Positions 23,693 to 34,618 of a stretch of DNA of 64,000 nucleotides are shown here, one piece after another (position 1 is the first letter of the stretch; each line of letters opens with the position of its first letter). This DNA comes from Formicarius rufipectus (lineage: Eukaryota > Chordata > Aves > Passeriformes > Formicariidae), in NCBI GenBank assembly GCA_013399695.1, contig VXAU01003549.1, forward strand, positions 2,265,016 to 2,329,015, written 5' to 3'. Under the pieces are notes generated by a model. It did not search any database. It was given only the letters and a program-made list of their open reading frames with translations, and was not told the DNA's origin. The translations under genes were made by a program, and so were the position numbers.

Positions 23693-26600
23693 GAGTTTTC
23701 CCCAAACTCCTTTCTTTTACATGTTTTAGTAATGATGATATCCATTTAAAAGAAAATAAAATAAAGATACTTCAACCACAGTTGAAAGATTCAGCCTTTT
23801 ACTGTATATTCACCGTGGGAAGGGTTTGAGGGGTTATCACCTCCTTCTTATGGCAGATATCTGAAATACTTTCAAACAGAATGCTCTTCAATGACCGCTT
23901 TCTTTCTAAATTAAAAGTACAGGTCCTGCTTTTCAGTCTAGAATTCTTCTCACTGCTTTTTGCCTAATGACAGCTTAATATTTAGCATTAGCTAAAACAG
24001 AAATAGAAAGAAAAATAAGACTGTCTGAAATTTTATTTAAGAAAAGCCACCATTCCTGACCTTTACTGGCAGAGGGATGGCAGGAATGTGATTTCCACTA
24101 CTCTTTTTAAGGAGCTCAGTTGCCCAACCCAGTGCTCTGAAGACCAGGGCTCTCTCTGCTATCAAATACTGGATGTCCCTTGCCACATCCCGGCACAGAG
24201 GAACTGAGCAGGCACTCAGACCCTAGCATTTTTATTACATGTACACACATACCTGCATGCATATCTTGTGGAAACAGCACTTGTGGTACTGGCTTTGTGC
24301 CTTTTCTGTGCTTATCCTTGGGTAGTATCCTTGACCACAGGTGCAATCTATGGAAACAGCATATTTTAAATAAGTATAAGAGAATAGCTTGAGAAAGGAA
24401 GCTTTCAATATGAACTCATGCAACCGCTGGTCAGAAAAGTCTGCGCTGTGAAGTTGTACTCTTCCAAACAACGAAGGGACAGACCAGTGGGGAGCTACAT
24501 GTGCAGTCAAAACCCCAACAGTGTGGCCATTCCTTTAAAGTGTTGCCCAGCTGTGGATGTGCCACAGTGAGGCATTGCCCAGGCTTGGCAGGGCCAGCAG
24601 TGCTCTCAGGGTTTGCCATGCAGCCAACACTAGTAGAGGACACAACGTTCAGACACAGAATGTGACAAGCTCTCCTGCCATGGATAAGCTCAACTAGGCA
24701 TTAAAAAAGAAAAAAATGCATGATTCTTCCAGACAACTCAACCAAGCAAGCAGAGCCAGTGGATCTATCATCTACCCACAAGCCCAGTCCTCACTCCATT
24801 GTCCAGCTCAGGAAGTGGTTTACTCTACATGTTATTGGAGACAACAGACATCTCCTGGGGTAAAACACTCTTCTGTGCAAACTGGTATTAATCGCAGCCC
24901 CATGATCCCCCTATATCTTAGTGGGTCCCTGAGCCTTCCTGCCTGGTGATCCTCCACTGAGGTTATCCTGCAAATGAGCTGCACACAGGAACATGAGTAC
25001 AAAAAGGCACAGGTACAACTGACCCAAAATTAAACGCTAACTACTTCTGTTGAATTTCAGAGGTTCTGAAGTTTTAGCCACAGAGTGAATGCCTGCGAAT
25101 CTGGAGACTGGGGTAAAACAGTTTCCCTGGTGCAACTGTCAGGTGCCATTCAGCTCCAGCCATGAAATCACAACACTTTGTAGGGCTGTGCCTGTGTCTT
25201 GTCAGAGGCACAGCCTCTCACTGCACAGGAACAGGCTCTGTTTCCATCTCTACCACAGACTTCCTGCATCTGTCTGGAAAAAAATCACTGAGAAGCACAT
25301 CTGAAAAAATGTTACATGCTCAGCTCCAGACATTTGATCTAACACCTGGCCTAGCTCTCGGTGGCACTGGACACTGCAAACACTATTGGCTTCAACTGGG
25401 GCACTTGTAAAATCCAGACCTGATGGGCAATGGGGATGGAGGGAATATCTGCTTCTTCACTGCACCACACAGACTTCACACTAAGGTACCTTTTCAACAG
25501 AGCTGTGTACAAGTCAAACCAGTTAAACCAGCAAACAGTTGCTCTTTGTCCTGCACACATGCCAGAACATTAAAAACTCTCACAGTTTGGCACCAAAAAG
25601 ACAGAGGCCCAAAGCTAGTGACTGTGTTTGGAAACAGGAGACATAAACTCTTTTAGTTCTGTTTTTCCACATGTAAACAGAGGATGCCAATTTCTGTCTG
25701 GTACTTAGGACTCCCAGGCATCTGGAGAGCACTGCAGGCATCCCATAGACAACAGAAAAGCTGCTTCCAGTACTTCTTTCTTCATCTGTTTTTAACAGTT
25801 AGTGAGGTGCAGGCTGGACACTAGTAATATTTGCTGCATCAAGCACAAAACAAGATACTGTTGCTCATGCTATAAAACACATTACTGTTGAGCATGCTGA
25901 ATACAGGAGCTGTTTTTTGACATTTCACCTGGTCCATTATATTCTGTCCTAGACAAAGAGTAAGTGTGTGGAAATAGTTGAAACTGGAGATAGCTTTAAA
26001 AGAAGAGAAATATACAGTTTCTAAAGTGTTTCTCTGTCTTGGCATATTTTTTTGCATGTAGTTCTCCCTGTAGTAGGTGACCCTGTAGTAGAGAAGAAAT
26101 TCACCTGTGATAGTGTTTGCATTTGACAGGTATCTTGTTGGAGCAGCACACCTGTGTTGCATGACCACTGCATCCAGCAGAGTCGAACATGTTGCTCTGC
26201 AGCAATGGTCCGTAAGGAACAAGCACAATGGTCTGTAAGGAACAAGCACAGGGCCTCATGCTCCAACATGCTTCTATCAGTGGTCTGGATGTGTCATCTC
26301 AGCTAAGGAGGCAGAAACATGATGGTTATTCACTGCCAATCAGACCTGATGCAGTGATTTTGCTGGCATCCCAGGAGTTGTATCTTCCCCTGCAAGAAAC
26401 CTGGGAATGGGTTTGATGGGCAGTGTTTGCTGCTGTGGGGAGAACAGCAATCTCAGACCTCCTGTGTGAGGACAACCACGGGCAGCAAGGACACTGCAGG
26501 CAAGCATGCCTGTCACTCCCTATCTCCTCAGGGGAGAGTCAGGCAGTACACAGCCCTCACTGTCACACTCCACCACGTCTGCTGGGACATGCCATGGCCA

Positions 26601-29600
26601 GGGATCACTCCTCATCAGGGCTTTTTCAAATAAACAAAAAAAAGTGAAATGTCAAATAAAATAGAGTAAGAAAGAAAAGTGCCATCTTGTGTTCTTCTTA
26701 TCTCCTTCATTCCCACGAGTCTCTGATGCCTTAAAAGAGCGGAAACCTTTCTGAGAGAAAACCTTTTTGATAAATGATGCAGTTATTTATTTTGCAGAAA
26801 GTTGAAATTTCTCATGATGCCATTTATCAAAGTAACACAGCATCTAACAAAGAAAATCATAGGTAATTTACTGCATGGCACTCCATTTGTCTCAGGGGAA
26901 GAAAGACCTTGTGTGAACCTCTCAGGATTTGCACCTGTAATTCCACCAAACCAAAGGTTTTGAAACCTGAAGTTCAGTGGTGTTCTTCCTGAAGATATGA
27001 CTAGGCTTTCCTGTTCCTCTTGAATCACCACAATCCTGCAGACTGATGTGGAACATGAATTGCCCGCTACACAAGGATCACTGACATCTGTACATCCCAT
27101 AAGTGAAAGGTGACCAATGTGATTGTGCAGCCATCCATGTCACCAGCCACTCCTGTTGGTGCTCCCAGGCTGGATGCGGAGGACAGGGGAATGTAATCTT
27201 GCATATGGGATGCATGCTGTCTTCTCAATGCAGCACACTTGCAAGCTGCTCCACTGTTTTTGTCCACTTCAGCTTCTTCTGAGGCATCTGACAAGCAGAG
27301 GTATTTACATTGCCTAGAACTCTAACTTTGCCTCGTGTTTTAATGATTCACCAGGAGAAATACATGTACATCCAGAAGCAACTGCAGAAGCCACAAGTGC
27401 CATCCCAGATTTGCATGATTTTAACCAGAAGATGACAAACTTGGAGCTAATCTGGAAGTTCTGTTTAGCCTAAATCCCATTTTGCCCACCCCAGGACCCT
27501 GGCACTTGTCCTGCAGCTGAAAATGCAAATGCAGAGACAAATGCAATATTTATGGCCTGGATCAGTGCTTTGCCTCCTCCAGGAAGCATGACCCCATTGC
27601 TCTGACTGTCAGTTCTGATGCAACAGCTAGTCATTGCACCAGCAAGGACCTCAGAGACAGCCCCAGGGCTGCACTATCATTACAAGATAAACACTCTGAA
27701 TTGCTCAATACATCCTATGATGATCTGAGGGTGGAAGGACAGCACTCTCATATGCTGCTCTGATGACTATCACACCCATGGCAAGCAAACCTATGCTGAG
27801 GCTAAAGGGCTACTGTCCTTTGGGGCACGGCAGCCATCCTCGAGGGATCGACCCTGAGACTGCATGCAGCAATTCCCATGCTGCCAGGGAGGACTGGCTC
27901 TGAACACCCAGCTACACCCCCAGCCACTGGCAGTATTGAATTGTGGCAGCAAGCTGAGCACAGAAAAACACTCTGGGGTTTCCAAGGAGAGAAGAAAGCA
28001 GTTGTTGACAGCATTTTCCCCAAGTGTTACCCAAATCTGCAACAAGTCGTAACAGGCTTGTCATAAATTTGTGCTGCCAAACTCTCCCTGGGAGAATCTC
28101 TCCTGACACCCAGGAGGGCAGACCTCCCTCCCTGGAGAGGAGGGGAAGAAGAAGGCTGAGGTGGGTAACCAGATACGTCTTCACTGTCTCTTCTCTCTGC
28201 CGTGTGCTCAAAGCAGCCTGCTATGGGTATGTCTTCAAAGGTCGGACACCATGGGAGGATGGCTGCTTGCCAGGCAGGCTGTGGGAGCTGGGCTCTCTGC
28301 CTGAGACAAGGCCAGGAGGAAGGAGAGGCTGTCTCCTGCCCTGGGTGATAAAACCTCTGGCTTTTCCTCAGCTCCCTTGGCGAGCAGCTCAGCCATACCA
28401 CCCATGCTGTGGTCCACAGGCCCTCCCTGTAGACTCAAAACCCCGTGTTCTATCCCGAGGGAGAAGTGCTGCCCTCACAATTAGGAGAGCAGCTGTCTTC
28501 ATCCTGCCTGCGTTTTGTTTTAAGGATCACACGTTCACCCCAAACAGCCTTGGAAACAGGGAAGAGGGACCAGGCAGGTTGTATGAGGCTTTACTCTGCA
28601 AGAGAAGGAGGGGGTCATGGTTAGAGCACAGGAGTGTTGATGGAGAGTTTGGGCGGCCCAGCAGGCATGGTGACAACCCTCGTCTGTGGGAGCCTGATCC
28701 TTTTTAGCGCAAAGCCTCTCTGCTGAGGTCTCCTGTGCTGTGCTGATGCTGTCACACTGGCATAATGTGTCTGTGGGGGATCTGCAAAACAGCTCTGAGA
28801 AAGACTTATTTTTTCCCACCAACTTCTTTACTTTTTATACTCAGGCTGAAGTAAAACAGGGAACAACCAAAGAAGCATAGCTTCCAGGAGATTTTCAGCT
28901 GGAGGAGAATGACAAGGTCCTGGGGCAAGGAGAGGGGATTCAGGCCAAGCAGAGCTCCCAGATCAGCTCCCAGATATTTCAGAGAAGAGCACCCATACCA
29001 GACCTGAACTACAGTGTGGAAGTAATTTGCCAAACGCAGAGACCAACTAGCCCATGCACACAACCTGCCAGACAGGTGCCAGCAGCATCAGTCTCCTCTC
29101 CCCTCTTCATTAGCCTCATCTGTCATGCAGGAGGGCAAGAATGTGAATGCCTGCATCTGCCAACCCATGAACCCGGGGTCAGAGCAAGCTGCTGTGAGAC
29201 ACCTGTGCCTGCCCCACCCTGGCTCCCAGCAATGCTGCCCAGCAGAGCCAAAGCAGAGTTCGCTGGTTACTGACAGGGCTTTAGCAGCAGGAAGAATTAG
29301 CAGAGAAGCTTTTGCGGCCTTGGATCTTAATGAGATTCATTTCCAAAGAAGGCCAGAGTCTCATTGCAGTTTCCAAGCGCAAAGGGATCACCTGAGGACT
29401 TTGAAAGGGAAAGAAGAGGTACTTTATTAGTGCTCGGCAGGAAGGGAGAGCAGAGAGTTGAGCCCAGGCCACGCACATGGCAGGGCAGCGTTTTGCTCCA
29501 TCCGTAGTACAGATATTCAAATATGTTGGATTTCAGGTTAAAGGAATACACACTTATGCACATTCTTCTATAAGCAAGTGAAATGCCACTGAAAGATCAC

Positions 29601-30886
29601 ACTGAAACTGGCCTCTCTATGATTCTCTAGGACTAAAATCGGATTTGAAGCTGTATTATTTAAGAAAAAAATACCAGAACTGCTGTTTAGGCTGGGATCT
29701 GGTTTCAGGGGTTTTGCAGCGACATTTCATGCCACTTCCAAAGACTTGCTAAAAAATATTTCATACCATCAGAGTTCTGTGGGATTTTTTTCCTGCTAAT
29801 CCTGCAGACTACCATGGGGGAATTCACTAGCAGGATTTCTGTAGGACTCTGACTCACACAGGAACTTTTATTACTGCTTTTAAATATTTGACTGCCTTTT
29901 GGCTGCTGGCAGAAAAGTTATTAAATGTTTTACCAGACGTGGCCAGAAAGTCTTTATAAAAACATCTTGGCCTGGCATAAAACATATGTCTCTACTTATC
30001 TCTGCAGCATGTGCTCAAAGCCTTCACATGTCCCCTGGCAGTGGAAGAAACTTGGGACCTTTATGTTTCTAGGCTGTAGATAAACAGAGCATCCAATGTC
30101 CTGTGCTTATGTGAGTAAATCTCCTGGTATGCAAATAGTCCTGCTGCAATAAGCAAGATATAGCAAATTTGCAGGACTGCAGAGGATGAGGCCTTGGTAC
30201 AGTCTCTAGATTATGGTTCATATGCACAGCTCTGTGGCCTGAGCCTGCCTGGAACTGTCTACTCAGCCACTTAACCCTTACTCAAGGGATTAAATTGAGT
30301 GAGGTGCTTTTACTCTTGCAAGTAGTTAATGTCACTGGGTTGGGTGGCATTTTCAGTACTGCGTGACACATCGTTTTGTTACTGAAAGCCTTTCCCCTCC
30401 ATCATTGTTTTTGATCCTTTCATCTTCCTCACACAAATTAAGATGAAACAAAGACAAAGTATCCCACAAACCAGAGCAGAGATGAACTCCCTCCCAGTGC
30501 TGCTTTGGAAGAAAGCAGGAATAAAATCACTGCCTTTTTCTGCTTTCACAACAGCAACAAATCAGAATGTTCAGCTAAAGGGTCTGTTCATCAGAAGGAC
30601 TTGTGCCTGATTATTTTGTTGTGTGATACAATGATCCAAAGAAGCAGGTTATCACTAAAAGGGCCTGCTAGTTACCTGCTTAGGTAACTGTGCTTCAGGA
30701 AAGTAACAAATGCTGCTTCAACTTCTCGTATCCCTCTGTGGGCTACCAGTAGCTGAAAAGCACCTACAGTAGGGATAAACACAGTGGGGAAGGAGAGAGG
30801 ATCGGCATATTAGGGGCAGAGCAGACCAGGAGCAGCTCCATTCCTAACACATGGAGCAGGGATACACGTCAACTGCCCCCTCCACC
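23693..30886. other. No recognised gene; intergenic or intronic sequence
   Basis: Holds the 23-bp tandem duplication at 26204 and the longest open frame of the window (28024-28707, plus, 227 codons) in a GC-richer patch with about a dozen CpGs. That frame is Arg/Pro/Gly-rich, shows no domain and has competing minus-strand frames, so it is not called a gene. An AT-rich stretch at 29640-29990 resembles conserved non-coding DNA. Confidence 0.5.
26204..26249 (+). repeat. 23-bp tandem duplication, two copies
   Basis: aatggtccgtaaggaacaag plus cac (26204-26226) is followed directly by a second copy (26227-26249) with a single c-to-t change. The near identity suggests a recent duplication. Confidence 0.85.
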
Positions 30887-30897
30887 CCTTTATAAGA
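30887..30897 (+). promoter_or_regulatory. TATA-like motif before a CpG-rich block
   Basis: ctttataagag sits about 130 bases upstream of the only CpG-rich block in the window. A transcript starting about 30 bases downstream would run into GC-rich sequence and meet a gtgagt donor-like site at 31414. The motif alone is common by chance; position is the reason to list it. Confidence 0.25.
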
Positions 30898-31020
30898 GTT
30901 ACCTTTAAAAGGACCAGCTCTGGTGCTGTTAAGCACCCAGCCCCGGCAGCTCAGGTGTGCTGGGGAGCTCAGGCTCAGCAGCCAGGCTGGGCTCCTTCCT
31001 ATGCTGGCAGCAGCGCTGCA

Positions 31021-31680
31021 GTGGAACAGCTCAGAGCCAGCTCAGGGCTGTCCCTTCGGGCTTCGCTGGAGGCAGATCTTGCACACAGCTGTCAGCGAGG
31101 CTGAACTCCTCTGCACCATTTCGCTGCAGATTAACCTCAAATTCCCACATTTCAGTGTCTTCTGCTGGGGTGCGGACGACAGGGTCGGACCCCGCCAGGC
31201 AGGAGGCGCAGAGTGACCATTTGAGGATTCCGAAAGGGTGACGGATGCCCTGACGGGTGTGAGCCCTCCTCATTCCCAGCCACGTGTGTACTCCGCACCC
31301 ACACGCACCTTCACCACTCCGCCCACACATCGCTCTGTGCGCTGTGCGCCGTCACCAACACCCCCGCAGGCCCACGGGAGCGAGCAGCCATCCTCCGACA
31401 GGGAGGAGCACCGTGAGTTTCCTTCGCAGGGGTCTTCCTCCCACAGGTCCGCAAGCGCCGGGAGCATCCCCGGGTGTCCCGAGGAGCCCGGCGGGGCAGA
31501 GCCCGCACTAGCAAGGGCCGCTGGTGCCCTCTGTTGTCACAAGGACGTATAGGAGCTGCTGGGAGCACGAGTGAAGGCGAGGTGCTTGGGACAGGGCTGA
31601 GCCTGGCAGCGCCCAGGTCACAGCCCGGGCTGGCTGCAGTGAGACCTCAGGGGGTTTGCACCCACAGAGTGCAAGAACGG
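31021..31680. promoter_or_regulatory. Isolated CpG-island-like segment
   Basis: I count roughly 41 CpG dinucleotides in these 660 bases, against a handful per kilobase elsewhere. By eye GC content is near 60 percent or more, so the segment is close to the usual island thresholds. The densest part is 31320-31500. Vertebrate CpG islands mark promoters or germline-unmethylated elements. No known first coding exon is recognisable here, so it may be the start of a non-coding RNA, of a gene whose exons I cannot identify, or an orphan island. A gtgagt site at 31414 could be a first-exon donor on the plus strand, and a CTCF-like motif lies at 31525-31537. Confidence 0.5.
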
Positions 31681-34224
31681 CTGCTTCTTGCTCAGCTCTT
31701 TCACCTCCTGGCTGCATTAGCCAGGGGATCTCAGTGCATTCGAGGATACCTTCCTAAATACTTAGAGTGATGCATCTTAAATAGTCCATGGAAATCACGT
31801 CCAGGTTTCCCAACTGCATAGTAGCAAGGAATGCAAAGGAATCTGCTTTTCTTTTAAAAGCAGGAGTGCAGCGTTGTACAGGGTGAGGGCTAGTGGCTCA
31901 ATACATGCAGCGGTACTGAGTCATCTCTGCTGAGAGGAGAGCTCAGCCCTTGCTGCCCAGCTCAGGGAAAAGCTGTCAATGCATTGCTTTTCTCCATGTG
32001 ACACACCAGCGTGTTCCAACACCGACTGCTCTGAGCATTTTCCTGATTTGGGCACAGGATCCCACCAAGTACTTGCAAGACTGTAAGTGCTGCTCAGTGT
32101 GACACAGTGACTTGTGACTTTCTTATGGTCCTGGTCCAGAAACCCACCGTATGGGCTCTGCAGCCTGTGGCCCCAAAAGTCTGACAGTCCAGCTTACAGA
32201 ACAACTTCCCCCATCCTCTCTAGGGGCAGCATGACTCACACTGTCCTCCAAGCAACTGCAGAGCCCTGAGCATCGCTCAAGCACAAGGTTTTGGGCTCTC
32301 TGAAGCCAGCTTGCAAATATAGCAGGGTACTTACATTCCCTACTCACCTCCTAACAGAAACCCAGTCCTGCTTAACAGGCATTTGTGTGTCCTGGGGAGT
32401 CCTCAGCCTCAGACACATTTCAAGGCTTGCAGATGATATGATGATACAGCCAGCACTTGAAGAACTAGCATATGAAAACAGGGTTTTAACTGGAGCAGAC
32501 ATATGTCACTCTATTCAGGGCAGAACAGACATCAGCAAGAAGTAGCTGGTTTCCACATCCACAATGTCAGCAATGGTCAGCTCTAATTTTTGTGCACATC
32601 AGAAGGCAGGACTAGTTAATTATTATTTTAAAACTAATTTATTAACACCTATGGCGATGAACCTCCTTGTGGACTACACATTTTTTGTAACTAAGTCTTA
32701 GCACTAATTGTTATCAAAGAAAAATTGTTATCCGGTCAACTCAGTTGAGATTTTACAGCCTGTGAATTATCTCCGGAAATACACAATTTCTCCACATTTG
32801 ATATTAAAACCAGCCACAATAATGACAGCCTCTGATTCTGGTTAACTCCTTGCTAATATTGCAGCTCAGGACTTTCAGATGTAGCTATCGTGCTGTATTT
32901 CTGCTGTTTGGGAATGGTAGTAATGACACAGGAAATCTCTCCTAAAAAAATTGCAGTGCTTCCTTCAAATCCCATAAACACACCTGCCTCCAAAGACCTG
33001 ATCATGGATATCTGTGGGGAATTACAGGCTAAGGAGTGACAGCCACAGCTGGAGCAACTCACATAGCCCAGAGAATGAATATCAATTGAAGAGTGGGCTG
33101 TGCTGTTCCTTGAGCACAGATGACCCCTCAGTCTGCTCTGAGAGAGCAGCAAGACTCTGTTTTTCACCAAAAGAAAGTTTTGACACAGGCTGCCTGAAAC
33201 CCTGCACCATTGCTTGAGAAGTCAGGCACAGAGCAGAAACACAAGGTAAAACAGTGATCTGACACTTCTCGGGGTTCTCACAAGCGTGACTGAGAGCAGA
33301 CCTTGCACTTGCCATGCCAGCTGCCAGACTGGACTCCAGCCCTGCACGGTGCTCCCTGCAGACAGAGCCTCTCTGTGTGGGCAGCACTGCTCACAGCAGA
33401 GACAAGCGCTGCCAGCCTCTACAGCCTGCCTTAGGAACTCCTGGATTAGTGCTGTCTATTTTATTTAACAATCCCATTTCCTTTTCCTGAATTTCTGGAA
33501 AGAGCATGGCATAGGTCCAGGTTTTTCTCTCTGAAGTGCAGGCTACATATGGAGATAAAAATATTCAGAAAGAGATTGGCTGAACGCCACCAGCAGTGCC
33601 AAGATGCTCAAGGAGCAGAAAGAGGTGTGGAGCTTCACACTTTCCCCTGTAACCTCAAACAGGCTGTTTCCAGTGCCAGGTATGTATGTTTGTTTGTGCA
33701 TTGTCTCCCTCAGCTGCCTCTATCCCTCTGCATTGATCTGCTGCAGGCAGTGACTGCCAGGCCAGACAGGGCTCCCACACACAGAGGGATAATGAGGTTT
33801 AGGAAGGATTGATTTCATGACAAAACCCATGTAGGACCACAGCATACACAGTGCTCTGCCTGCTGAAGACCACAGAGATATGCAAAACTCCTTGCAGTGG
33901 CCTTGATATTAAGTAAATGTTAATATAATAGATGACAAGGAGCTTTATTGCATTTTGAAGATAGGCCTGATCTTGTAAAAAACCCTCTTTGGACACCCAA
34001 ATGCACCTGCATAAACCAGGTAGGACTAGGCAAATTGCTACGAGGATCTTGTTGTGGTGTTATAAAACACTGACATGCTTTGGCAACGTCCCCTCCAAGG
34101 GGCTCATCCACTGACATAATTTACAGAGGGGTGATGACAGAGGAGAACAAACCTCTGGCTAGAATAATTCGAAGAAGGATCCAAGTTGCTCTTTCATGGA
34201 CAAGGTTGCTCTTTGATCTGTTTG
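31681..34224. other. No recognised gene between CpG block and CR1
   Basis: Ordinary mixed-composition sequence containing the candidate exon at 33542-33679. A short imperfect tandem copy of ttgctctttcatggac/ttgctctttgatctg lies at 34187-34220, just before the CR1 relic. Confidence 0.5.
33542..33679 (+). other. Candidate plus-strand exon, unidentified
   Basis: A pyrimidine-rich stretch (gtttttctctctgaagtgcag) is followed by 138 open bases and a GCCAG/gtatgt donor. Length is a multiple of three with the same phase at both ends. The peptide starts LHMEIKIFRKRLAERHQQCQ and ends LKQAVSSAR; an ATG lies at 33549. It is charged and exon-like in composition but matches nothing I recognise. It is 2 kb downstream of the CpG-rich block on the same strand, which is mild contextual support. 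It could equally be a chance frame or a non-coding exon. Confidence 0.25.
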
Positions 34225-34618
34225 AATTTTCACAGTTTGAGGGAGCTGGGACTGTTCATTCTGGAAAAGAGAAGTCTCGGGGGTATTTATCAGTGTATAT
34301 AAATATCTGCAGTGAGGGTGTAAAGATGACAGAGACAGGTTCTTCTCACTGATGCCCAGTGAACGGACAACAGGCAATGGCATAATCTGAAACAGGTTCC
34401 ACTTAAACAAAAGAAAATGCATATTTACTGTAAGAGTGGCCACACACTCGTACAGCTTGCCCAGAGAGGTTATGAAGCCTCCATCCTTGGAAATATTTGA
34501 AACCCAACTGGACATAGTGCTGGGTGACCTGCTCTAGTTGACTGTGCTTTAAACAGAGATGTGGAATAGACAATCTCCAAAAGTACCTCCAGCCTCAATC
34601 ATCACATGTTTCTATGGG
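34225..34618 (+). mobile_element. CR1 LINE 3' portion, about 390 bases
   Basis: Plus-strand match to the last 400 bases or so of avian CR1. It starts with gagggagctgggactgttca and a tctggaaaagagaag block, continues through gtaagagtggccacacactc and ttgcccagagaggttatgaag, and ends with atccttggaaatatttgaaa and the ggtgacctgctctag segment. The reverse transcriptase region is missing, so this is a 5'-truncated, non-autonomous relic. Accumulated substitutions and small indels suggest an old insertion. Short open frames inside it are remnants of the element, not genes. Confidence 0.93.

Noticed and set aside
29595..29640. ctctctatgattctctagg, resembling the very end of CR1
   Set aside because: Only about ten matching bases and no ggtcccttccaac block before it.
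30670..30689. Inverted repeat agttacc/ggtaact
   Set aside because: Seven-base arms are expected by chance many times in 64 kb.
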